Shown here piece after piece: positions 8,784 to 18,008 of a stretch of 64,000 nucleotides of DNA. Each line of letters starts with the position of its first letter. Position 1 is the first letter of the stretch. The notes beneath the pieces were generated by a model. It ran no database searches. It had not been told where the DNA came from and worked only from the letters and a program-made list of their open reading frames with translations. The DNA is from a bacterium (GTDB lineage: Bacteria > Sysuimicrobiota > Sysuimicrobiia > Sysuimicrobiales > Humicultoraceae). The stretch lies in assembly GCA_031082185.1 (NCBI GenBank), contig JAVHLI010000006.1, positions 62,001 through 126,000 on the forward strand, given 5' to 3'. Made by a program: the position numbers and the translations under genes.

Positions 8784-9818
8784 TCAGCGCGTCGGGGTGA
8801 CCTTGGTTAGACCTCGGGGCCTGTCAGGGTTCAGGCCGCGTGCGACCGAGAGGTGGTAGGCGAAGAGGTGCACGGCCGGAGATGCGACGATGGGCGCCAG
8901 CGGTTCGGGCAGGCCGGTATGGATGGCCACGTCTCCCGGGTCGTCGTCAAACGTGAACGTGAGCGTGGTGACCGACCGGCTGCGCAAGCGGTCGCGAAGG
9001 TCAATCAGGCCGGCCTTGCTCTTTCCCGGCGGCAGGAGCAGCAACACAGTGCTTCTTCGGTCGAGGGCGGCGATCGGACCGTGGAGAAGGGCGGCCGCGG
9101 AGGCCGACTCCGCGGCCGCGTACGCGGTCTCCTTGAGCTTCAGCGCCATCTCGTCCCCCACGCCCAGCATGTAGCCCCGCGTGGTCACCACCCAGGGATC
9201 GCGCCTGGCGCGGCGTCTGGCCAGCGACCTGATCACGGCCTCGTGCTCGATGGCCGAAGCGACCGCATCTGGAAGGCGGCGGATGGTGCGCGCCAGCGTC
9301 GTCGCTCTCCCCCATCCCGCGACCAAGGCGGCAAGCACCGCCAGCGACGACGTGAAGGTTTTGGTCGCCGCCACGCTCAGCTCGGGCCCTGCAGCCAGGG
9401 GCAGTACGTGGTGGCTGCAACCTGCCATCGGCGAGTTGGGATCGTTGGTGATGGCCATGGTCAGGGCGCCCTGCCTGCGCGCCTCGGCCAACACCTCGGT
9501 GACGTCCACCGACCGTCCCGACTGTGAGATGCCGATCACCGCGGCGGAGCGCCAGTCCGGCGTGCGGCGGTACAGGGTCGTCACCGACGGCATCGCGGTG
9601 CCCGTAGGTGTGCGCAGGAAGGTCTCAACCATGTACTGTCCGTAGATGGCCGCGTTGTGCGAAGTGCCGCGCGCAACGAAGACGACGAACGGTGGTTGCC
9701 GGTGCCGCAATGCGCGCACCGCTTCGCCGATCTCGGCCGCGTGCCGGCTCAACATGCGGTCCAGGGCTGCCGGTTGTTCACGGATCTCGGCGAGCATGGC
9801 GTGTGTGGGGGCAGGCAT
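8784..9818 (-). CDS. SIS-domain sugar isomerase/deaminase-like protein
   Basis: A 344-residue protein made of two SIS domains and no glutaminase domain, resembling the isomerase half of GlmS and the AgaS/FrlB group. The phosphosugar-binding motif SQSGRSVD lies near residue 118 and ARGTSHNAA near residue 50. Members act on amino-sugar or fructosamine phosphates in the cytosol. It is followed after 3 bases by an ABC exporter and preceded by a 2-hydroxyacid dehydrogenase. True substrate unknown. Confidence 0.85.
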   Translation of the reverse strand: MPAPTHAMLAEIREQPAALDRMLSRHAAEIGEAVRALRHRQPPFVVFVARGTSHNAAIYGQYMVETFLRTPTGTAMPSVTTLYRRTPDWRSAAVIGISQSGRSVDVTEVLAEARRQGALTMAITNDPNSPMAGCSHHVLPLAAGPELSVAATKTFTSSLAVLAALVAGWGRATTLARTIRRLPDAVASAIEHEAVIRSLARRRARRDPWVVTTRGYMLGVGDEMALKLKETAYAAAESASAAALLHGPIAALDRRSTVLLLLPPGKSKAGLIDLRDRLRSRSVTTLTFTFDDDPGDVAIHTGLPEPLAPIVASPAVHLFAYHLSVARGLNPDRPRGLTKVTPTR

Positions 9819-9850
9819 AGACTATCGCTTCGCCGGAACGCGGGCCGTCC

Positions 9851-10861
9851 CTACCTGCTCGGACCGCATCTCCTGGGACCGTGGTCGTACACTTGCGGGT
9901 TCACCACGTGAAGCGGGCGTTCTCCCCGGAGTGCGGCCAGCACCGCTTCCGCGCAGGAGCGTTCCATGCGGGCCAGCGTCTCTGCCGTGTGCGAAGCCAC
10001 GTGCGGCGTGGCCACCACCTGATCGAGTCCTGCCAGCGACAGGCCCCGGAGCGGCTCGTCCTGGAACACATCCAGCCCTGCGCCTGCCAGATGGCCCTCG
10101 CGCAGGGCCGAGACCAGTGCCGCCTCGTCGAGCACCGCCCCGCGGCTGGTGTTGATGAGGTACGCGCCCGGCTTCATCCGGCGCAGGGCCGCCTCGCCTA
10201 TCATGCCCCTGGTCTGCGGCGTCAATGGCACGTGGATCGTGACGAAGTCGCTTTCCGCCAGCAGCGTGTCCATGTCGGTGAGCGTTACGCCGAACGTTGC
10301 CGCGGTCGCCTCGTCCGGCAGCGCATCATGCGCCAGCAGTCTCATGCCGAACCCGGCTGCGCGCCGGGCAACTGCCCGACCGATGGAGCCGAACCCCAAG
10401 ATACCCAGCGTCTTGCCGCCGACGTCCACAGCTGGCACGCGGTCCCATTTACCGGCCTTGACGCTCCGGTCGAGGGAAGGGATCCTGCGGGAGACCGCAA
10501 GCAACAGCGCCATGGTGTGATCGGCCACGGCGTCGGTGAGCGCGCCGGCGGTGATTGTCACCGGGACACCCCTCCGGGTGGCCGCATCCAGATCCACGGT
10601 CTCGTATCCCACCCCGCGGCGGGCCACGATCTTCAGACGAGGCGCCGCGCCGAGCACGCGCTCTGTGATGAGCTCCATGCCGGCGATGACGGCATCGGCG
10701 TCGCCCACAAGCCCAACGAGCACTTCCTCGGTCAGGGTGGTGTCGGTTGGGTTTGGGATGATCTCGCATCCGGCTTCCCGGAGCAGCCCGATCGCTTCGT
10801 CTCCGGTGCGGCCGAACCCCGGCGCTGAGATCAGGACCTTAGGTCCGCGAGGTGCAATCAC
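9851..10861 (-). CDS. D-isomer-specific 2-hydroxyacid dehydrogenase
   Basis: A 336-residue NAD(P)-dependent dehydrogenase of the SerA/hydroxypyruvate reductase family. The Rossmann motif is GFGSIGRAVA (near residue 157); catalytic Arg is in NTSRGAVLDE, catalytic Glu in FQDEPL and catalytic His in TPHVASHT. It lacks the ACT regulatory domain of long SerA proteins, so phosphoglycerate, glyoxylate/hydroxypyruvate or another 2-oxoacid are all possible substrates. It appears to head the minus-strand SIS/ABC-exporter operon, with 32 bases to the SIS gene. Confidence 0.88.
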   Translation of the reverse strand: MIAPRGPKVLISAPGFGRTGDEAIGLLREAGCEIIPNPTDTTLTEEVLVGLVGDADAVIAGMELITERVLGAAPRLKIVARRGVGYETVDLDAATRRGVPVTITAGALTDAVADHTMALLLAVSRRIPSLDRSVKAGKWDRVPAVDVGGKTLGILGFGSIGRAVARRAAGFGMRLLAHDALPDEATAATFGVTLTDMDTLLAESDFVTIHVPLTPQTRGMIGEAALRRMKPGAYLINTSRGAVLDEAALVSALREGHLAGAGLDVFQDEPLRGLSLAGLDQVVATPHVASHTAETLARMERSCAEAVLAALRGERPLHVVNPQVYDHGPRRCGPSR

Positions 10862-10942
10862 GTTTCACTCCCCCGGTTCGTTACAGGAATAGTCGCGCCC
10901 GCATAGTAATACGATCCTGATGCCACCAGCCCTGCCACTGTC

Positions 10943-12211
10943 ATGCCGAAACCGACGATTCGACCCGACCGCTTGAGGGCGCGCCTCGAGATGCTGGCCG
11001 CGCAGGGCGGCGAAGCATCCGAAGGCGACGCATTCGGTGGTGACGTCCGGGGCGTCAGCCGGTTTCCCTTCTCCGCAGCCCACGCTCAGGCGGTCCGCGT
11101 TGTCGCGGCATGGATGGAAGAGGCCGGTCTCTCCGCGGGCTGCGATGAGTTCGGCAACCTGATCGGCACTTGCCCGGGTTCCGGGGACGGGCCTGCCATA
11201 ATCCTTGGGTCGCACCTCGACACGGTTCCCTGCGGCGGCATCTTCGACGGCGCGCTCGGCGTCGTGGCCGGGGTCGAGGTGGCGGCGGCGCTGCACGAGT
11301 CAGGCCGCGGCCTGCATCACCCGCTGGCAGTTGTGGGGTTTGCCGACGAGGAAGGCCATCAGTTCGGGGTAGGCACGCTGGCGTCCCGGTGCGTGACCGG
11401 GAGGATCCCCAGGGAGAGATTTGCCTCACTGCGGGGGCGCGACGGTCGTACCCTGGCCGAGTCGCTGGCGGCGTTCGCGCCCGGCCTTCCTCGTTGCGCC
11501 TTTCCAGAGCGCGCCGCGGCATACCTGGAACTGCACATCGAGCAGGGTCCTGTTCTGGCGCGGTCCGGCCGCCGTGTCGCGGTGGTGAGCACGATTACCG
11601 GGATCGCCCGGACCGTGGTCGTCCTGGAAGGTGAGTCCAACCACGCGGGCACGACCCCGATGGTGGATCGCCGCGATGCGCTGGTGGGCGCGGCTGAGAT
11701 GGTTCTCGCGGTACACGCCCTGGCCCGGGCTGCGGGCGCGCCTGCCGTGGGAACCGTCGGCGCGCTGTCCGTGTCACCCGGGGCCTCCAACGTGGTGCCC
11801 GGTCGTGCGGAGCTCAGCATCGAGTTCCGGACGACCGACGGCATCCAGTTGCGCGGCCTGTGCGCCGGCATTGAGACGGAGGCCCGGCAGGTAGCGCAGA
11901 ACCGCGGCCTGAGCTGCCATGTTGCAGATTGGGATCTGCGCGATCCCGTGCCGATGGATGAGGGCGTGCAACGGGCGATCAAACAGGCGATTCAGGACGC
12001 CGGATGCGAGCCGTTTGCGTTGCCCAGTGGTGCCGGTCACGACGCAATGGTCCTGGCCCCACACGTGCCCTCCGGCATGATCTTCGTGCCCAGTGCCGGC
12101 GGGATCAGCCACTCGCCGCGCGAGTGGACCGAGTGGGAGGACGCGGCGCTGGGAGCCGAGGTGCTATTGCGCGCGGTACTGCGGCTGGATGAGGGCGGGC
12201 CATTTGACTGA
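10943..12211 (+). CDS. M20-family amidohydrolase (carbamoylase/allantoate amidohydrolase type)
   Basis: A 422-residue zinc hydrolase of the HyuC/AllC branch of peptidase family M20. Visible metal-site motifs are GSHLDTVP, GIFDGALG, FADEEG and the C-terminal PSGAGHDAM, with the dimerisation domain in between (NHAGTTPM). These enzymes release the carbamoyl group from N-carbamoyl amino acids or open ureido compounds. A dipeptide-type ABC importer follows on the same strand, which fits uptake and breakdown of small amides or peptides. No clear ribosome site precedes ATG 10943, so the start is family-based. Confidence 0.87.
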   Translation: MPKPTIRPDRLRARLEMLAAQGGEASEGDAFGGDVRGVSRFPFSAAHAQAVRVVAAWMEEAGLSAGCDEFGNLIGTCPGSGDGPAIILGSHLDTVPCGGIFDGALGVVAGVEVAAALHESGRGLHHPLAVVGFADEEGHQFGVGTLASRCVTGRIPRERFASLRGRDGRTLAESLAAFAPGLPRCAFPERAAAYLELHIEQGPVLARSGRRVAVVSTITGIARTVVVLEGESNHAGTTPMVDRRDALVGAAEMVLAVHALARAAGAPAVGTVGALSVSPGASNVVPGRAELSIEFRTTDGIQLRGLCAGIETEARQVAQNRGLSCHVADWDLRDPVPMDEGVQRAIKQAIQDAGCEPFALPSGAGHDAMVLAPHVPSGMIFVPSAGGISHSPREWTEWEDAALGAEVLLRAVLRLDEGGPFD

Positions 12212-12293
12212 TCGGGCAGGGAGGCCGCCCAGGGCCGTCAAAGACCCACTCAACTGACCGTTACGCACCGATATGACCGGGAGGACACGTTCT

Positions 12294-13868
12294 ATGCGGA
12301 TCAGCATGATTGTTCTGCTGATGGCTGTGGTTGCCGCCGGGAGTACCGTTGCCGCTGCCCCACCGGAGCCCCAGCGTGGTGGTTCGGCCGTTGTCGCCAT
12401 AGGCGGCGACCCGGAAACCCTCAACCTGGGCATCACAACGGGCTACGCCGTCGGCGCGGTGGCCGCGAGCATCTTCAGCGGCCTGGTCTGGATAGACGCG
12501 CGCGGCGAGATCCAGCCGGGGTTGGCCACATCGTGGACGGTGTCGTCCGATGGGCTGAGCTACGCCTTCGAGCTGCGCCGCGGGGTAAAGTGGCATGACG
12601 GACGGGCCTTCACCGCGCAGGACGTCAAGTTCACGATGGAGCAGGTGACGGGCCTCTACCACGGCCGGTTCCGGCCGGCCTTCCTGAACTTCGAGGCCAT
12701 TACGGTGATGTCGCCCCAGTCGCTCAAGATCACGCTGAAGCGTCCGTACGCGCCGCTCCTGCGGCTGCTGACGGTCTTCGATTGTCCCATCCTGCCGCGG
12801 CACGTCTACCAGGGCGAGGACATCACCCGGCATTCCCGCAACAACGACCCGGTGGGCACCGGTCCGTTCAAGTTCCGCGAATGGGTGCGCGGTGATCGGC
12901 TGGTGCTGGAGCGCAACGATGCCTACTGGGACCCTGTCTACCTGGATCGCCTGATCTTCCGGATCATTCCCGGCGCCGCCCTGCGCGTGACCGCGCTGGA
13001 AGTGGGCGAGGTGGACATGGTCGCGGACTTCTACCTGCCCAAGACCGACGTTGACCGCCTCAAGCGCAACCCCAATGTCCGGCTGCGGCTGGGCCAGCCC
13101 ATACCCTCGATGGGGTTCATGTTCATCAACGCGCGCCGCGCTCCTCTGGACAACCCCAAGGTGCGCAGGGCCCTGGCCCTGGCCATCAACCGAGTGCAGA
13201 TCGTCACGCAGGCGATGGGTAACCTCGCGAGGCCGGCCCGCGGACCGTTCGGCGATGGATTCAAGTGGGCGTTCTCGCCCGAATCCGATTACAACCGGCT
13301 CTACCCCTACAACGTCGAACGGGCCAACGCTCTGCTGGATGAGGCCGGCCTCCCCAGGGGCGCCGGCGGCGAGCGGCCCGTGCGCCTGCGCATGGTGTAC
13401 GACGCGGCCCGCGCACCGATTGCGGCGACGGCAGCGATCATACGTGACAACCTGCGCGCGGTCGGCATCACCGTGGATCTGCAGCCGATGGACCGCGCCG
13501 TCATGATCGAGCGCATCTACACCCGGCCCGACTACGAGCTGACCGTGCAGACCTTTACAAGCGGCGGGGATCCGGCGATCGGGTACCATCGCATCTACGC
13601 ATCCGCGGCGCCGGGCACCCCGTTCGTCAACGCCACGGGGTACTCGAGCCAGGAGGTGGATTCGCTGCTCAACCGCGCCGCGGAGGTGCCTGAGCGGGCT
13701 GCCCGGGGCAAGATCTACGCCCAGGCATCGAAGATCCTGGCGGCGGATGTGCCGACGCTGATGCTGTTTGACGAGATAGGTGTGGATGCCACACGCGCAA
13801 CGCTGCGGGGTGTGTGGATCGGTGCGGAGGCCCGCGACCGCTGGGACGCGGTGTGGGTCCAGAAGTAG
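12294..13868 (+). CDS. Dipeptide/oligopeptide ABC transporter substrate-binding protein
   Basis: A 524-residue secreted or lipid-anchored-like periplasmic binding protein of family 5 (DppA/OppA). It begins with a signal peptide (MRISMIVLLMAVVAAGSTVA) and carries the family region RRGVKWHDG. GGGAGG at 12279-12284 stands 9 bases before ATG 12294, which favours this start over ATG 12273. It is the first component of the transporter cluster completed by two permeases and, beyond a TnpB element, two ATPases. Ligand class (peptide, nickel, opine or sugar amide) is not decidable here. Confidence 0.92.
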   Translation: MRISMIVLLMAVVAAGSTVAAAPPEPQRGGSAVVAIGGDPETLNLGITTGYAVGAVAASIFSGLVWIDARGEIQPGLATSWTVSSDGLSYAFELRRGVKWHDGRAFTAQDVKFTMEQVTGLYHGRFRPAFLNFEAITVMSPQSLKITLKRPYAPLLRLLTVFDCPILPRHVYQGEDITRHSRNNDPVGTGPFKFREWVRGDRLVLERNDAYWDPVYLDRLIFRIIPGAALRVTALEVGEVDMVADFYLPKTDVDRLKRNPNVRLRLGQPIPSMGFMFINARRAPLDNPKVRRALALAINRVQIVTQAMGNLARPARGPFGDGFKWAFSPESDYNRLYPYNVERANALLDEAGLPRGAGGERPVRLRMVYDAARAPIAATAAIIRDNLRAVGITVDLQPMDRAVMIERIYTRPDYELTVQTFTSGGDPAIGYHRIYASAAPGTPFVNATGYSSQEVDSLLNRAAEVPERAARGKIYAQASKILAADVPTLMLFDEIGVDATRATLRGVWIGAEARDRWDAVWVQK

Positions 13869-13922
13869 TCCGGGTGGGGGCCCGCGCGCAGACGCACGCG
13901 CGGCGAGGGTGGCACAGGCGCG

Positions 13923-14909
13923 GTGGTGACGGCGGGTAGCACGCCGCTTTGGCGGTACGCGGCGGGACGGCTGGTGCAGGCCGTCCCGCTGCTGCTGGGT
14001 GTAGTTGTAGTTAACTTTCTTCTCATCTCGTTGGCTCCGGGCGATCCCGTGGCCACGCTCCTGGGCGAGTATCCCGCACCCCCGGAGTATATCGCGCAAC
14101 TGCGCCGTGAGTTCGGCCTCGACCAGCCCGCGCCGATGCGGCTGGCGCTCTACGCCTGGAACGTGGTCCGCGGCGAGTTGGGGTTCTCCTTTGCCTACCG
14201 CCTGCCTGTCGCCACCCTGGTGGCCGGGCGCTTGGGGAACACGTTTCTTCTGATGGTGACGGCCCTATCGCTCGCGGCGCTGGTCGGGGTCGGACTAGGA
14301 GTCACCGCGGCCCGCCGCAGGGGCTCAGGACTGGACACCGCGGCCACCGGCATATCGCTGGCAGGGTACTCGATCCCCGACTTCTGGCTGGCACAGCTTC
14401 TGGTGTTGTTCTTTGCCGTGTTCCTGGGGTGGCTTCCGGCGCAGGGAATCCGCTCGGTCCGCGAGGAGTACACCGGCCTGGCCGCTGTCCTGGACACGGC
14501 GCGGCACCTGATACTGCCGGCGGCTGCGCTCTCATTCAGGTACATGGCGCTCATCTCCCGCCTGACCCGCGCCTCGATGCTGGAGGCGATGAGCCAGGAC
14601 TTCATCCTGGCCGCGCGGGCCCGCGGCCTTCCGGAGCGCCTCGTGCTGCTCCAGCACGGCCTGCGGAACGCCGCGCTGCCGATTGTGACGGTGATCGGTT
14701 ACAACTTCGCCTTTGTGCTGGCCGGATCGGCGCTGGTGGAAACCGTCTTCGGCTGGCCGGGCGTGGGACGGCTGCTGTACGATGCGATGCTGCAGCGTGA
14801 CACGCCGGTGCTGTTGGGCGTGCTTCTAATGGTTTCCGCGACGGTCGTTGTCGTGAACCTGCTCACCGACCTTCTCTACGCGGCGCTGGATCCGCGTGTC
14901 AGGTACTGA
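13923..14909 (+). CDS. Dipeptide-type ABC transporter permease (DppB-like)
   Basis: A 328-residue inner-membrane permease with six hydrophobic segments and the binding-protein-dependent transport motif near LAARARGLPERLVLLQHGLR, which contacts the ATPase. The N-terminal RLVQAVPLLLGVVVVNF helix and APGDP motif are typical of DppB/OppB. It starts with GTG 13923. It ends 3 bases before the partner permease. Confidence 0.93.
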   Translation: MVTAGSTPLWRYAAGRLVQAVPLLLGVVVVNFLLISLAPGDPVATLLGEYPAPPEYIAQLRREFGLDQPAPMRLALYAWNVVRGELGFSFAYRLPVATLVAGRLGNTFLLMVTALSLAALVGVGLGVTAARRRGSGLDTAATGISLAGYSIPDFWLAQLLVLFFAVFLGWLPAQGIRSVREEYTGLAAVLDTARHLILPAAALSFRYMALISRLTRASMLEAMSQDFILAARARGLPERLVLLQHGLRNAALPIVTVIGYNFAFVLAGSALVETVFGWPGVGRLLYDAMLQRDTPVLLGVLLMVSATVVVVNLLTDLLYAALDPRVRY

Positions 14910-14912
14910 CAG

Positions 14913-15782
14913 ATGGTTGGTGGTGCGAGCACAGAGACACCTTCCGCGGCCGGCGGGCGCGAGTTCTGGCGCCGCTTTCGCCGGAGCCGTGCAGGCGTCT
15001 TCGGCCTCAGCCTGGTCGTTCTCCTGGTTGTCGTCGCCCTGGCCGCGCCGCTGCTGGCGCCGCGCGACCCTCAGACCACCTCCCTGGTCACGCTCAACCC
15101 CCCTGGGATCCCCGGGCATCCGCTTGGAACGGACAACCTCGGCCGCGACATTCTCAGCGGGGTCCTCTGGGGAAGCCGCGTCTCGCTCACCGTCGGCGTC
15201 TGCGCCGCCGCCACCGCGGTGTTGCTCGGTGTACTCATCGGCTCCCTGGCCGGGTTCTACGGGGGGTGGGCGGACGCGGTCCTGGGCCGCGTCACCGAGC
15301 TGTTCCAGGTGATCCCGCGGTTCGTGCTCGCGCTGCTCGTGGTGGCACTATTCGGCAGCGGCCTGTGGAAGCTGATTGCCGTCATTGGCATTCTGTCCTG
15401 GCCGCAGGCCGCGCGGGTCGTGCGCGGCCAGGTCATGGCGCTGCGGGGCGCGGCCTACGTGGACGCCGCACGCGTGCTGGGGCTGCGCAACGCCCGCATA
15501 ATCTTCTCGGAGATTCTTCCGAACGTGCTGGCTCCGGTGGTCGTGATCGGGTCCCTTGACGTCGCCGGCGCCATACTGCTGGAGGCGAGCCTGGGGTTCT
15601 TCGGCCTGGGGGATCCCAACCTCGTGTCGTGGGGAATGATGCTGAACAACGCGCAGGCCCACCTGCGCCAGGCCTGGTGGATGAGCGTATTCCCCGGACT
15701 GGCCATTTCGCTGGCGGTGCTGGGATTCAATCTGATGGGCGACGGCCTCAATGACGCTGCCGATCCCCGACTCGGTGTGTGA
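14913..15782 (+). CDS. Dipeptide-type ABC transporter permease (DppC-like)
   Basis: A 289-residue permease with the DppC/OppC layout: short cytosolic N-terminus, first membrane helix, the LGTDNLGRDILSG motif near residue 72, and a C-terminal five-helix transport domain with the EAA-like loop (VDAARVLGLRNARI). It forms the heterodimeric channel with the preceding permease. The TnpB element begins just after its stop, between it and the ATPase genes. Confidence 0.93.
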   Translation: MVGGASTETPSAAGGREFWRRFRRSRAGVFGLSLVVLLVVVALAAPLLAPRDPQTTSLVTLNPPGIPGHPLGTDNLGRDILSGVLWGSRVSLTVGVCAAATAVLLGVLIGSLAGFYGGWADAVLGRVTELFQVIPRFVLALLVVALFGSGLWKLIAVIGILSWPQAARVVRGQVMALRGAAYVDAARVLGLRNARIIFSEILPNVLAPVVVIGSLDVAGAILLEASLGFFGLGDPNLVSWGMMLNNAQAHLRQAWWMSVFPGLAISLAVLGFNLMGDGLNDAADPRLGV

Positions 15783-15788
15783 GGCGCC

Positions 15789-16956
15789 GTCAACGACCGC
15801 CCGCTAAATCAGGCGGCTTGTAGCTGAGGAAGGTATGCGACTACGCAACCCATTGGACACTCGCTACCGTCGGCGCGTTGACAAGCGCCCTGGCCCGGAT
15901 GTTTCGGGCCGCAATCGTGTCGGCGGGTCCAGCGAGACCGCAGGACCGACAGCGAAACTCGCTTCGGGTGGGCCGATTGCCTCGTTCGAAGTGCCCACAC
16001 GCTGGACAGGTCTGGCTCGTATAGGCGGGATCGACCAGGATCACGGGCAAGCCCTTCAGGGCCGCCTTGTAGCCGAGGAACGCCCGCAGTTGGGCGAACG
16101 GCCAGTTGTGCAATCGTGCCCGCCGGGGCCGCGGGGCCTGAACCCGTCCACGGATGCCCGTGAGATCCTCCAGGGCAATCGCAGACAGGGAGCGTTGGGC
16201 CTCCGACACGATTGCTTTGCTAATGCAGTGGTTGGTGTCTTTCTGGAATCGGGCTTGCCGCCCGGAGATCTTGACGAGCTTGCGGGTTGCCGATCTCGTC
16301 TGCTTGCGTTGCAGGTTGCGCCGCCGATGTTCAAACGTCTTGCGGATTCGTTCGGTCTTCTTCCCGCTGTAGGTGCGACCGCGAGAGTCGGCGGCAATGT
16401 TGACCACACCCAGATCGACACCGAGCACATCGGTCGTCTCGATCAAGGCAGGATCGTCTACGTCACAGACGCAGGCGAGGTAGAACACGCCGTTCACCCG
16501 CATCAGATCGACTTCTCCTTTTCGGTGTTCCAACAGGCGCCGTTGGTGGTCGCCGCAGCGAAACGGAACCTTAATCCGACCGCCGAGCACCCAGATCGAG
16601 ACCGTGTCGTTCGCGCAGAAGCGAAGAATCCGGTCATCGTAGGGTTGGGCCGAATCGGGGCGGAATCGGCGAAGCGTTTGGCGCCCGGCTTTGTAGGCGT
16701 CGGCGACCTTCGCAATGCACCGGACAACCATCTGGGCATTGAGGCCGAACCGTCGTTTAGTCTCGTGATACGTCGGCTTGTGCAAGGCGAATTGGCCGAA
16801 GGTGTGGGTCTCAAAGGCGGTCTTGGAAATCGCGTTGCAGGCGGCGTTGGCCGTGATCAACGTATCCCGCAGCGCCTTCGACTGGGCCGCATCCGGGACC
16901 AGTTTGAGGTTGGCCACCAGCTTCATAATTCTAGCATAGAACATCTGGCCGCTCTT
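15789..16956 (-). mobile_element. IS200/IS605-family TnpB-only element
   Basis: Element in antisense within the dipeptide importer operon. Its proposed right end (low coordinate) has a CCGCC/GGCGG hairpin at 15797-15816 followed on the minus strand by TTGAC (15793-15789), a form typical of right-end cleavage sites in this family. On the left, the minus strand shows TTGAT at 16961-16957, a typical target/TAM-like pentamer, followed by a TTCTA-TGC-TAGAA hairpin (16941-16929) just before tnpB. A larger hairpin at 16987-17006 may mean the left end lies further out, near 17014. No tnpA is present, so movement would need help in trans. The tnpB 3' end plus right end should encode the guide (omega/reRNA). 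Boundaries are inference. Confidence 0.7.
15841..16926 (-). CDS. tnpB: RNA-guided nuclease TnpB (IS605 OrfB)
   Basis: About 361 residues from ATG 16926 (MKLVANLKL); ATG 16944 would add six. The RuvC-like catalytic acids look intact: Asp in GVDLGVVNIA, Glu in IALEDLTGIR and Asp in ADTIAARNI. A zinc finger of the CPACG ... CRSCG form lies before the last acid. TnpB proteins are omega-RNA-guided DNA nucleases that help IS200/IS605 elements persist; they are the ancestors of Cas12. The coding frame is uninterrupted, so activity is plausible. The expected guide would be copied from DNA flanking the right end, at and below position 15788 on the minus strand. Confidence 0.92.
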   Translation of the reverse strand: MKLVANLKLVPDAAQSKALRDTLITANAACNAISKTAFETHTFGQFALHKPTYHETKRRFGLNAQMVVRCIAKVADAYKAGRQTLRRFRPDSAQPYDDRILRFCANDTVSIWVLGGRIKVPFRCGDHQRRLLEHRKGEVDLMRVNGVFYLACVCDVDDPALIETTDVLGVDLGVVNIAADSRGRTYSGKKTERIRKTFEHRRRNLQRKQTRSATRKLVKISGRQARFQKDTNHCISKAIVSEAQRSLSAIALEDLTGIRGRVQAPRPRRARLHNWPFAQLRAFLGYKAALKGLPVILVDPAYTSQTCPACGHFERGNRPTRSEFRCRSCGLAGPADTIAARNIRARALVNAPTVASVQWVA

Positions 16957-16986
16957 ATCAAGCAGGGAAGGAGGAGCCGCATTCCT

Positions 16987-17006
16987 CTGCCGCCTGACGG
17001 CGGCAG
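16987..17006. repeat. Perfect hairpin before the ATPase gene
   Basis: CTGCCGCC and GGCGGCAG (8 bp, perfect) separated by TGAC. It lies between the proposed TnpB left end and the ATPase start at 17025, within a stretch that also holds AGGAGGAGCCGC. On the minus strand it resembles the structured left ends seen in some IS200/IS605 elements; otherwise it is a leader hairpin of the ATPase message. Confidence 0.6.
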
Positions 17007-17024
17007 TCTCCTGCGGTGGTTTCT

Positions 17025-18008
17025 ATGAACGGGACCGAGCCCCTGTTGCTGGTTGAAGACCTCCATACCCACATTCTGACGACGCGGGGCGTGGTGCGCG
17101 CGGTTGACGGCATCTCGCTCTCGCTTCCGCAGGGCTCCGCCGCGGGCCTGGTTGGCGAGTCCGGATCAGGCAAGACGATGACCGGATTCTCGATCCTCCG
17201 GCTGTTCCCCACGGATGCCGCCCGCGTCGTGCGCGGCCGGATCGAGCTTGCCGGGCGCGACCTGCTGTCCCTCACCGATGAGGAGATGCGCCGGGTGCGT
17301 GGCGGGGACGTGGCGATGATCTTCCAGGACCCAACGACCTACCTCAACCCGGTGATGCCCATTGGGCAGCAGGTGGCCGAAGCGTACGCGGTGCGCCACG
17401 GATGGGCGCAGGCGCGGCAGAAGGCGGTCGAGGCCTTGGGTCTGGTGGGCCTGCCGGATCCGGGCGAGACCTACCGCCGATTTCCGCACGAGCTTTCGGG
17501 AGGGATGCGCCAGCGCGCCGTTATCGCCATGGCGATCGTCTGCCGGCCTGCGCTGCTGATCGCCGATGAGCCAACGACCGCGGTGGATGTGACGATTCAG
17601 GCGCAGATCCTCGATGTGCTCCAGCGCCTCCGCCAGGAGATGGGAATGGCGCTGCTGCTGATCACCCACGATCTGGGGGTCGTGGCCGAGGTCTGCGAGA
17701 CGGTCCACGTCATGTACGCCGGCCGAATCGTCGAGTCTGCCCCGGCGGAAGCGCTGTTCGCATCTCCGGGCCATCCCTACACCCAGGGCCTGCTGGCCGC
17801 CACGCTCAGTATTGACGAGGCCAGGCCCATCACTAGGGTGATGGAGGGTGCGGTCCCCGACCTGGCCTGCCTGCCGCGCGGGTGCCGGTTTCATCCCCGC
17901 TGTCCGGCCGTGATGGATCGCTGCCGGATCGAGGACCCGCCGGCCTTCCGCCTCGGCCCGCACCATCTCGCCGCATGCTGGCTTCAACAGGGACAGGGCG
18001 CGTTGTGA
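17025..18008 (+). CDS. Dipeptide-type ABC transporter ATPase (DppD-like)
   Basis: A 327-residue ATPase: Walker A GESGSGKT, signature LSGGMRQRA, Walker [13 protein letters not shown], and the C-terminal oligopeptide-transporter extension with cysteines in the CRFHPRCP region, where many DppD/OppD proteins bind an iron-sulfur cluster. ATG 17025 is used; GTG 17016 is in frame but leaves less leader. The ribosome site is weak (GGTGG), perhaps a result of the mobile element inserted just upstream. The stop overlaps the next ATPase start. Confidence 0.92.
   Translation: MNGTEPLLLVEDLHTHILTTRGVVRAVDGISLSLPQGSAAGLVGESGSGKTMTGFSILRLFPTDAARVVRGRIELAGRDLLSLTDEEMRRVRGGDVAMIFQDPTTYLNPVMPIGQQVAEAYAVRHGWAQARQKAVEALGLVGLPDPGETYRRFPHELSGGMRQRAVIAMAIVCRPALLIADEPTTAVDVTIQAQILDVLQRLRQEMGMALLLITHDLGVVAEVCETVHVMYAGRIVESAPAEALFASPGHPYTQGLLAATLSIDEARPITRVMEGAVPDLACLPRGCRFHPRCPAVMDRCRIEDPPAFRLGPHHLAACWLQQGQGAL

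Noticed and set aside
12261-14099. Open minus-strand frame of 612 codons opposite the binding-protein gene
   Set aside because: Shadow of the DppA-like gene: low-complexity composition and no recognisable domain.
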